Below, in pieces: positions 35,488 to 43,112 of a stretch of 62,241 nucleotides of DNA. The notes under the pieces were generated by a model. The model searched no databases and was not told where the DNA came from. It worked only from the letters and a program-made list of their open reading frames with translations. Both the position numbers and the translations under genes were made by a program. The DNA comes from a virus: positions 1-62,241 of IMG/VR virus record IMGVR_UViG_3300031857_000175. One strand, written 5' to 3'. The first letter of the stretch is position 1; every line of letters starts with the position of its first letter.

Positions 35488-38400
35488 ATGTTTTTGCGCG
35501 GATGGCGGTGGCCTAGAAAACTTTGGTATTTTTCGGGCGGCATTCTTCCACTGAATGCCACGGTTACGCCTGTTGCAGCAGACGCTATCGGAACGTCCGT
35601 TGGTCGTCCGATGGTCGTCATCGACGACGGCCTCGTCCCTGAGGCCTTTGGGGCAATCGGAACCTCCGTAACGCCCGTCATAAGTATCATCGATACCTTT
35701 TCGCCGCAGACCTCTCCCGCCATCGGCACGTCTGCCTCTCCGACGGTACACGTCTCCGACGTCAGCGTTCCTGAGGTTTCTGACGCAGTAGGCGCACCCT
35801 CGGAGCTGACGGTTCACGTCTCTGACGTGGTCACCCCCGACGCCTCGGACGCAATTGGGTCTTCTGCTCAGGCTCAGGTCGTAGTTTCTGACACCTTCAC
35901 GCCTGACGTTGCCTTCGCGCTCGGCACAGTTTCGAACGTCTTTATCTCAGTCTCAGACTTCGTGGTGCCCGCAACAGCAGACGCCAAGGGTAGTGTGGCC
36001 TACCCGATCGTCATTATCGGCGATTGGATCACGCCCTCAAGCGAGCCCGCCGTAGGGACCGTTGCCTACGCCACGGTTCACGTCTCCGATTCGTTCGACA
36101 CTACCGTCGCAGACGCTATCGGCACCTCCGCCTTGGCTAGGGCCATCGTCGCAGTCTCGCCCGAGACCAGCGATGCCACCGGTACGGTGGCTGTGCCTCT
36201 GATTGCCCTTGCGGTTTCGCCCACCACTACAGCCGCTGTGGGGGCTTCGGGCGAGGAAGGTCTTTTCATCAACGTCACCCAGACGGTTGAGGGTACCCTG
36301 CTGTTCGCAGGGCCTACCCGCATCGTCTTGGGGGCGGCTGCCTTCGCGACCCCGGGCGAGTACGACCTCTTCCGGTACACACCAGGCTCGTTCCCCGGCG
36401 GCCAGGGTGCCCTCGACACGTACGTCACGATCGACACCTCTGCCGTCCCGAACTTCTTCGTCGCCGCCCTGACTGACGATCCTGCCACTGGGCGTGTGTT
36501 CCTGCGCCTGCTGCAGCGCTTGGTTCACGTCTCTGACAGCTTCACCCCTGCGACCTCGGCGGCCGTCGGAACCTCGGCAGATGCCTTGGTGGCCTCTGGT
36601 CTCTCCCCGCAGGCAAGCGACGCAGTCGGTACCGAAGCTACAACGCTGCCGAGCGTTGCCTACTCGCCCTTGGCTGCGGCAGCCCTCGGGACGGAATCCG
36701 TCACCACCGTACACGTCTCAGATGTCTTCCGACCTGAGGCGGCCCACGCTAGAGGAACAGAGTCTTACCCAGTCGTCATTATCGGCGATTGGATCACGCC
36801 CTCTAGCGAGTCTGCGGCCGGCACGTCTGCCAGCCCGACTGTTCACGTCTCTGACGCAGTTACGGTAGAGGTCTCCGACGCCGTCGGTACGGTATCTAAC
36901 ATTCAGATAGGCTCGGCCCTCGTGCCGGGCACGACAGACGCACTCGGCACCTCTACCTCGCCCACGGTGCACGTCTCTGACGTCTACGAGCCCGATGCGG
37001 CTGACGCAGTCGGCACGGTCTCGGACGCCCTTGTGGCGGCTTCCTTCGCGCCCACGGTGTCCGACGCCGTTGGCACGGCAGCCGGGGCAACCGCACACGT
37101 TTCGGATTCCGTAACGCCCGATGCGGTCAATGCCATCGGCACGAGCACTGATGCTAGCGTTGCGCTCGCTCCCACCCTTACGGCAGCTGACGCTTCGGGT
37201 ACGGCGGCCACGCCTGCGGTTCACGTCTCTGACGTGTTCCAGGTCACGACGGCCAACGCCGTAGGCACCGTTTCGTACCCAGCGGTCATCATAGGCGACG
37301 CAGTAACCCCCGAGAGCTACCCGGCGCTCGGCACTTCGGCAACGCCTTCTGTTCACGTCTCCGACGTGGTTACGCCCGATATTACCGACGCTGTCGGCGC
37401 GTCGGCGGATGCTCTGGTTGGAAGCGCGCTCAGTCCAAGCACGTCCGACGCGCTTGGAGTGGCGACTGATGCACTGGTAAGTCTGTTCTTCGTGCCGGAG
37501 GCGCTCGCCGCCGTCGGTACCTCGGCGGATGCTCTCGTGACGGTGTCGGATACCTTCGAGCCCACGGCTGAGAACGCTATCGGCACGAGCGCGAGCGTTT
37601 TCGCAGTTATCTCGTTTATTCCCGCCGTGCAGGATGCCCTCGGGACTGCTTCCGAGACCTCGGTCGTCGTGTCGGATAGCTTCACGCCGGCTGACGCTCA
37701 CGACGGCGTCGGAACGAGCTCTGACGCACAGGTTTCGATCTCTGAGGTCTTCACGCCCACCGTTTCCGACGCGATCGGTACGTCGGAGGACGCAACCTCA
37801 GTCACCTCGAAGACTTTCACGGTCTCCGCTTCCGACGCACTCGGTACTTCTGAATCGGCCATCCCAATGGTCGACGATGCGTTCTCGCCCTCGACTACCG
37901 CAGCCGTCGGTACGTCTGTCGACGCCGTAATCTCGATCTCCGACTCCGCGACCCCCGAGACCTCCGACGCAGTCGGCACCGTTTCTGACACGACGGTTTC
38001 TGTCTCGGTGCGAGTCACCCCCGGAGCTACCGACGCAGAGGGTATGTTTGAGGACGCCATCGTGGCGGTCTCTGACAGCTTCACTCCTGAAGCCCCGAAC
38101 GCCGTCGGAACGGCCTCAGAGGTCACAGCTCACGTTTCCGACAGAGTTACCCCCGAGATCTCTGACGCCATTGGCACCTCGGCCGCAGCGAATATTTCGA
38201 TCTCCAAGATTTACACCCCGAGCACGATGGATGCTAAGGGTACCGCGACCTACCCGGTGGTCATCATCGGCGACTGGGTCACGCCTTCCAGCGAGTCTGC
38301 CCTCGGAACGTCCTCGACTCCGACCGTCCACGTTTCCGACTTCGTCGTGCCTGAAGTCGCCGATGCCCTCGGGACCTCTTCGACGTCCGTGGCGGTGGTC

Positions 38401-40536
38401 TCGTTTATCCCGAGTGTCTCCGACGCGCTTGGTACGGAAGCCACCCCCGGCGTTGGTATCAGCACAGCGTTCACGCCTGTCGCCGTTGACGCCGTTGGGG
38501 CCTCGGGCGAGGAAGGCACCTTCGTCAACGTCACCCAGACGGTTGAGGGGGCGCTGGTCTTCGTAGGCCCGACGCGGATCGTACTCAACGCTACGGCGTT
38601 CGCGACCCCCGGCAGCTACGTCCTCTTCGACTACGGGTCTTTCTCTGGCGGCCAAGCCAGCCTCGACACGTACGTCACGATCGACACGTCCGCCGTGCCG
38701 AACCTGTTCGCCGCAGCCCTGACGGACGACACTGCGAACACGCAAGTTGTGCTGCACCTCCTCCAGCGCCTCGTCTATGTCTCTGACGTGGTGACGCCCG
38801 ACGCGGTCGACGCTGTTGGGACGGCGGCCAACGCACTGGTTGCGGTAGCCACTGTCCCAAGCTCCTCTGATGCAGACGGTACGTCGGCAAGCGCCTTCGT
38901 TGTGGTGGGCGTCGAGCCCACGGCACAGGACGCCGCCGGAACCTCGGCGAACGCCCTCGTCGCTCTGAGCGTTGCTCCGAGCACGTCGAACGCCCTCGGA
39001 ACCGTGGCTGACGCAGTGCCTGCTACGAGCGTGGCCTTGGTACCTAGTGTCAGTGACGCCGTGGGTACGGAGGCCACTGCGGTCGTCGTCATTGTCAGTG
39101 ATCGCTTCACCCCGACGGCTTTCGCAGCACTCGGTACCAGCACAAACGTGCTCGTTGCTGTCAGCGATAGCTCCACCCCGGATGCTCCGGACGCCGTTGG
39201 AACTGTGGCCACTCCTGCGGTCTACACGAGCGTTGCTCCCGGCACGAGTGCCGCGCTTGGCACCAGCGAGCCTGCGCTTATCGCGGTCAGCAGCGCAGCT
39301 ACTCCGCCTGCGTCTGACGCGCTCGGCACCAGCGCGAGCGCTAGCGTTGTTGTGAGCGCCAGCTTTATTCCGGGCGTCGCGGACGCCGTTGGAACTGCAG
39401 CCATCCCCGAGACCTTCCTGAGCGCCACTCCTAGTACAAGCGCAGCGCTTGGTACGAGCGAGGACGTGGTTGTAGCTATTGGCAGCGTTGTCACGCCGGC
39501 GACGAACAACGCCCTCGGTACGGTGGCTGCGGCACAGGTGGCCATGGCGTACGTGCCTGCGGCCACCAACGCCCTTGGCACGGCGGTCGACGCCATTGCC
39601 GCCACCACCAAGGTGGTGACGCCGGGCGCGACGGACGCCGTCGGCACGAGCGAGGCGGCACTGGTCGCCATCACCGCCTCGGTGACGCCGGTAGCCTCGG
39701 ATGCGGTGGGCACAGTGGCTGACGCCGTCGTTGCCTCGGCCTACACACCGAGTGCGGTGAACGCGCTTGGTACAGTGGCCGACGCGCCTGTCCTCACCGC
39801 TTACGCCCCGGTGGCTACGAACGCGGTGGGTACTAGCGAAGACGCGATCGCCGTGGTGGCCACAGACAAGATCGTCACAGCCACTGCGACGAACGCGCTC
39901 GGTACTGTGGCGAACGCCGCAGTGAGCCTCGCCTTCACGCCGACAGCGGTTGACGGCATCGGTACCTCTGAGGACGCCATTCCGTATCAGTTCATCCAAG
40001 TCTCTTGGAATGGTCCTGACCTGACACTGGCTGGCGGGTCGTGGTCGTGGTCGCTCATGGGTGACAGCTACGAAGGCGCGCAGTACGTCGACGGGGCGCT
40101 TGACTTCACCGGTGCGACGACGGTCTACCTTGACGAGAGCGTGTACGCCAAGGGTGGCAACTACGTCTTGTTTGAGTACGGCAGTTTCCCCGGTGGGCAG
40201 GCGGACCTCGACGCATACCTGACAGTCGACGCGTCTGACCTCGCGCTTTCATTCGTCGAGGTTGTCCAGGACAAGCCGCACAAGTCGCACGTCGTCATCA
40301 AGATCAAGAGCAACCCGACCAACGGCAAGCAGTTCGTCGACGGTGACTTGACCTTCAGCGGCGCGACGACGCTCTACTTGGACCCTGACCTCTACGCGAC
40401 CGATGGCACTTACGAGCTGTTCCAGGTGACGGGCACCGTGACAGGACTTGCCAACGTCACATGCGTCAGCGAGGCCGGCCTGTTCTGCGGCGCTCCGTTC
40501 CTTGACGGCAACCTCGTCAAAGTCACTATCACCTGA
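35488..40536 (+). CDS. Giant repeat fibre/adhesin (about 61 units of 20-22 residues)
   Basis: A 1682-residue protein beginning with a short basic/aromatic segment (MFLRGWRWPRKLWYF), possibly an attachment tail. Most of the rest is a tandem array with consensus roughly P-x-x-SDA-x-GTS-x-x-A-x-V-x-VSD-x-F-T. Units are 22 residues when SD is present and 20 when it is missing. Two copies of a globular domain of about 100 residues (NVTQTVEG-L-F-GPTRIVL ... LLQRLV-VSD) interrupt the array after units 11 and 42. Two degenerate versions of the same domain (VDGALDFTGATTVYLDE and VDGDLTFSGATTLYLDP) end the protein. It is probably a long rod with lectin-like knobs. No signal peptide or catalytic motif is visible. 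Confidence 0.75.
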   Translation: MFLRGWRWPRKLWYFSGGILPLNATVTPVAADAIGTSVGRPMVVIDDGLVPEAFGAIGTSVTPVISIIDTFSPQTSPAIGTSASPTVHVSDVSVPEVSDAVGAPSELTVHVSDVVTPDASDAIGSSAQAQVVVSDTFTPDVAFALGTVSNVFISVSDFVVPATADAKGSVAYPIVIIGDWITPSSEPAVGTVAYATVHVSDSFDTTVADAIGTSALARAIVAVSPETSDATGTVAVPLIALAVSPTTTAAVGASGEEGLFINVTQTVEGTLLFAGPTRIVLGAAAFATPGEYDLFRYTPGSFPGGQGALDTYVTIDTSAVPNFFVAALTDDPATGRVFLRLLQRLVHVSDSFTPATSAAVGTSADALVASGLSPQASDAVGTEATTLPSVAYSPLAAAALGTESVTTVHVSDVFRPEAAHARGTESYPVVIIGDWITPSSESAAGTSASPTVHVSDAVTVEVSDAVGTVSNIQIGSALVPGTTDALGTSTSPTVHVSDVYEPDAADAVGTVSDALVAASFAPTVSDAVGTAAGATAHVSDSVTPDAVNAIGTSTDASVALAPTLTAADASGTAATPAVHVSDVFQVTTANAVGTVSYPAVIIGDAVTPESYPALGTSATPSVHVSDVVTPDITDAVGASADALVGSALSPSTSDALGVATDALVSLFFVPEALAAVGTSADALVTVSDTFEPTAENAIGTSASVFAVISFIPAVQDALGTASETSVVVSDSFTPADAHDGVGTSSDAQVSISEVFTPTVSDAIGTSEDATSVTSKTFTVSASDALGTSESAIPMVDDAFSPSTTAAVGTSVDAVISISDSATPETSDAVGTVSDTTVSVSVRVTPGATDAEGMFEDAIVAVSDSFTPEAPNAVGTASEVTAHVSDRVTPEISDAIGTSAAANISISKIYTPSTMDAKGTATYPVVIIGDWVTPSSESALGTSSTPTVHVSDFVVPEVADALGTSSTSVAVVSFIPSVSDALGTEATPGVGISTAFTPVAVDAVGASGEEGTFVNVTQTVEGALVFVGPTRIVLNATAFATPGSYVLFDYGSFSGGQASLDTYVTIDTSAVPNLFAAALTDDTANTQVVLHLLQRLVYVSDVVTPDAVDAVGTAANALVAVATVPSSSDADGTSASAFVVVGVEPTAQDAAGTSANALVALSVAPSTSNALGTVADAVPATSVALVPSVSDAVGTEATAVVVIVSDRFTPTAFAALGTSTNVLVAVSDSSTPDAPDAVGTVATPAVYTSVAPGTSAALGTSEPALIAVSSAATPPASDALGTSASASVVVSASFIPGVADAVGTAAIPETFLSATPSTSAALGTSEDVVVAIGSVVTPATNNALGTVAAAQVAMAYVPAATNALGTAVDAIAATTKVVTPGATDAVGTSEAALVAITASVTPVASDAVGTVADAVVASAYTPSAVNALGTVADAPVLTAYAPVATNAVGTSEDAIAVVATDKIVTATATNALGTVANAAVSLAFTPTAVDGIGTSEDAIPYQFIQVSWNGPDLTLAGGSWSWSLMGDSYEGAQYVDGALDFTGATTVYLDESVYAKGGNYVLFEYGSFPGGQADLDAYLTVDASDLALSFVEVVQDKPHKSHVVIKIKSNPTNGKQFVDGDLTFSGATTLYLDPDLYATDGTYELFQVTGTVTGLANVTCVSEAGLFCGAPFLDGNLVKVTIT
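36001..36530 (+). repeat. Large block duplication, copy 1
   Basis: This block contains a VIIGDW unit, three or four repeat units and the GASGEEG...QRLV globular domain. A matching block lies about 2250 bases downstream (38251-38785). Conserved order and similar spacing point to duplication of a whole segment, not independent growth of single repeats. Confidence 0.7.
38251..38785 (+). repeat. Large block duplication, copy 2
   Basis: Counterpart of 36001-36530: VIIGDW unit at the start, then repeat units, then the globular domain starting at 38497 (copy 1 at 36241, an offset of 2256 bases). Differences between copies are mainly at third codon positions and in the surface loop after TPG. Confidence 0.7.
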
Positions 40537-40547
40537 GAGGCTGAGTC

Positions 40548-43100
40548 ATGGTTGCGATTACCAAGAACGCTACAGGGACAACGCTTACCACCGCTAGCAA
40601 CTGGACCCCTGCTCAGGTTCCAACGACTGCCGACGATGTCACATGGAATCTGGCGTCTGTTAGCGGCACGTGTACTGGTAGCTTCGGTGCGAACACCATC
40701 ACGTTTAATGGTGCCGCGAGCGGCACTCCGGTCACTCACACCGGCACACTCACGCTAATTAATGGGTACACGTTCACCTCTACGAACAACTCTCAGTGGA
40801 ACGTCGGTGGTACGACTGGTGTACTAGCAGTTGGCGCTAACGACCAAACGTGGGTACTGAACTCCTCTGCTTGGTCATCGGTTGCGTTCACGGGCTCAAG
40901 TGCCTCTGTTATGACTGGCACAGCCACTGTCAACGTGCAGAAACTGACCGGCGGTGCTGGCTCTGCTGACGTTTACGCCACCCGGAGTGTTGCAAACTTC
41001 ACCGGCACATTCATTGCAAACTCAGGTGTCTCGTTTAGCGCCGCCTTCGCTACCGCGACAGGGGCGTGGTCGGGCGCTAACTTTCAGTTTGAGACTGGCT
41101 CAACCTGCGGACCAGCCATCAACAATGCTTACTTTGGGGGCGTTGGAAAAACCCTTACGGTGACCGGTGACATGCGCTTTGGAAATAGCGCGTACACAGG
41201 ATTTAATGTAAATCCAAATATAGTTCTTTCCGGTGCTACCACGAGGACGCTGACGATCCATGGTGTTACCTCACTAGGTGGTGCAATCAGTTCTGCCACC
41301 GCTGGCACTGGCCTATCAGTCACCATGCCTAACGCTGGGAGCACGCGCCTTTCTGTTACAAACATGTACCTGTATGTGAGCGGCTCCAGTAGCGGCATTT
41401 CTGGCCCCTGTACGGTAAACAGCGGCAGGCTCATCATAACACCAGCCACTACGGCTGCTAGGTACACGCCCACCGCTATTTCAGTCGCATCCAATGCGAT
41501 TTTTGAATATTTTCCAATGTCCAACACGGACTTTACTTTTCCGTGCGCGCCAACTGGCACTGGGTTCATTGCTATTATTGGCAACCACACAGCTGGGGGT
41601 GGTGTAACATTCAGTGCAGGGCAGCTATCCTCATTTGGCGGTATTGTTCGCTGCTACCAAGCAGCATCAAATACTGCTTATTTAGCCCCACGTATCCGAC
41701 TTTCTGAGCTTCCTGCAGGGTTGGACTGGTTTGCGCAGGCAGACGGCGCGGTCGGTTCAATGACGGGGGAGATGACCTATCTAGGCACTGCCGCCACGTA
41801 TGCCACCAACCTAACTGTGGATAGCGTCGTAAACACGAACACGGCCACGCTCACAGGCGGCACCTACTCGCTCATCGTGCCCGATACCTCTGGCGCCATT
41901 AACGTCACGGGCACGGTGCAGCGCCTGAACACGGCAGGAACCGCGTCGGCTCGAATGTCCTTGACGCTCGGCGGTACGAACACCGGCAACAACACGCTGT
42001 CGGGCGACATCAGCGAAGTCGGCACGAACAGCGCCATCCTTGGCATCACCAAGGTTGGCGCCGGGCGCTGGGTTTTGAGCGGCGCCAACAGCAGCCACAC
42101 GGGCATCCATACCGTCAGCGCGGGCACGCTGTCGGCACAGTCGGCGAAGGCCTTGGGCAGTGCCACGTCGGCGGGTGGCGTCACTATCAGCGGGACGGGC
42201 AAGCTTGAACTGTCTGGGGGCATCACGCTCAACAAGTCGGCGACGGCCTTTACCATCCACCAAACATCGCCAATCACCAGCGTCGGAGACAACACGGTTC
42301 AGACGGCGGGCATTACGCTCGGCGGAACGACGACGTTTGACGTCACGACCGGCAACCGTCTTGCTATCGCGAACAGCGGCGCGATTACCGACGGCGCCAG
42401 CACCTTCGGCCTGACCAAGACGGGCGACGGCGAGCTTGCCCTTGCGGCCTTCGCCAACACCTACGACGGCGCGGTCACAGTCACGGCGGGCACGCTGGCC
42501 ATCGGCTCCGTCGGGGCGCTCGGCACTGGCGTTGCGACCGTTCAGTTGACGGGAAATCTCAAGTACACCGGCACAGGCGAGACCCTGTCCAGGGCGACGC
42601 TGCTCAACGGTTCGGCGCCGAGCTTTGAAGCCTCAGGCTCCGGAGCGCTGACGGTGTCTAACCTGTCAACAAGCGTGTCCACGAAGACACTGACTCTGAA
42701 AGGCAGTAACACGGGCGCCAACACGATCACGTCAAGCCTGACCGACAACAGCGGAATCCTTTCGCTGGCCAAGGAGGACGCGGGCAAGTGGGTTGTCACG
42801 ATCCGGACCTACAGCGGGTCCACGGCCGTCAACGCTGGCACGCTGCGGTGCGAGGCCACGAACAGCGCGACGACGACGGGCGCTGTGACCATCGGGGCAA
42901 GCGGCACGGTCGAGCTCGTCACGAATACGCTGGCCAGCTCGGGCACTGGCAACGGCGAGGTCCTTGGCACGGGCAACGTGACGTGCAACGGCGGCATCAT
43001 CAAGACGCGCGGCGGGACCACGCAGAAGGGTCAAGTGCGCTACGGTGGCAACCTGACCTTCGGCGCAGGGTCGTCTCTCTACATCGGCGCAGCAGCCTGA
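40548..43100 (+). CDS. Autotransporter-like beta-solenoid adhesin, paralogue 1
   Basis: 850 residues. N-terminal motif ATGTTLTTASNWTPAQVPTT followed by DDV is of the W--G/A-x-P-x-x-D/GD type also present in the two paralogues downstream. The C-terminal half contains passenger-associated repeats: GRWVLSGANSSHTGIHTVSA, then GELALAAFANTYDGAVTV, then KWVVTIRTYSGSTAVNAGTL. These occur in bacterial autotransporters and build right-handed beta-solenoids. The end KGQVRYGGNLTFGAGSSLYI matches paralogue 2. No signal peptide or autotransporter barrel is present, so this is a virion fibre rather than a secreted host protein. Confidence 0.65.
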   Translation: MVAITKNATGTTLTTASNWTPAQVPTTADDVTWNLASVSGTCTGSFGANTITFNGAASGTPVTHTGTLTLINGYTFTSTNNSQWNVGGTTGVLAVGANDQTWVLNSSAWSSVAFTGSSASVMTGTATVNVQKLTGGAGSADVYATRSVANFTGTFIANSGVSFSAAFATATGAWSGANFQFETGSTCGPAINNAYFGGVGKTLTVTGDMRFGNSAYTGFNVNPNIVLSGATTRTLTIHGVTSLGGAISSATAGTGLSVTMPNAGSTRLSVTNMYLYVSGSSSGISGPCTVNSGRLIITPATTAARYTPTAISVASNAIFEYFPMSNTDFTFPCAPTGTGFIAIIGNHTAGGGVTFSAGQLSSFGGIVRCYQAASNTAYLAPRIRLSELPAGLDWFAQADGAVGSMTGEMTYLGTAATYATNLTVDSVVNTNTATLTGGTYSLIVPDTSGAINVTGTVQRLNTAGTASARMSLTLGGTNTGNNTLSGDISEVGTNSAILGITKVGAGRWVLSGANSSHTGIHTVSAGTLSAQSAKALGSATSAGGVTISGTGKLELSGGITLNKSATAFTIHQTSPITSVGDNTVQTAGITLGGTTTFDVTTGNRLAIANSGAITDGASTFGLTKTGDGELALAAFANTYDGAVTVTAGTLAIGSVGALGTGVATVQLTGNLKYTGTGETLSRATLLNGSAPSFEASGSGALTVSNLSTSVSTKTLTLKGSNTGANTITSSLTDNSGILSLAKEDAGKWVVTIRTYSGSTAVNAGTLRCEATNSATTTGAVTIGASGTVELVTNTLASSGTGNGEVLGTGNVTCNGGIIKTRGGTTQKGQVRYGGNLTFGAGSSLYIGAAA
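43005..43100 (+). repeat. 3' end homologous to paralogue 2 (copy 1)
   Basis: The last about 95 bases encode IKTRGGTTQKGQVRYGGNLT and the following FGAG. They are closely similar at DNA level to 45624-45725, much more so than the N-terminal parts of the two genes. This suggests duplication with gene conversion or recombination at the 3' ends. Confidence 0.7.
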
Positions 43101-43112
43101 GGAGGATGAGCC

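Larger units (their letters stand above)
35560..39984 (+). repeat. Tandem 60/66-base coding repeat array in giant fibre gene
   Basis: I counted about 61 units by the recurring A-x-GT core. The DNA of units is diverged but reading frame and spacing are kept, with a mix of 66-base and 60-base units. Later units (after about 38785) more often lack the SD pair. A longer-range order is also present: a unit containing YP-x-VIIGD-W-x-TP recurs four times (near 36001, 36766, 37276 and 38251). Confidence 0.85.

Noticed and set aside
35560-39984. CRISPR-like array
   Set aside because: Repeats are coding, in frame and degenerate, with no unique spacers or cas genes.
38116-39999. 627-codon - strand open frame opposite the repeat fibre
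   Set aside because: It simply mirrors the tandem repeat; composition is Arg/Gly/His-rich and repeats follow the + strand units.
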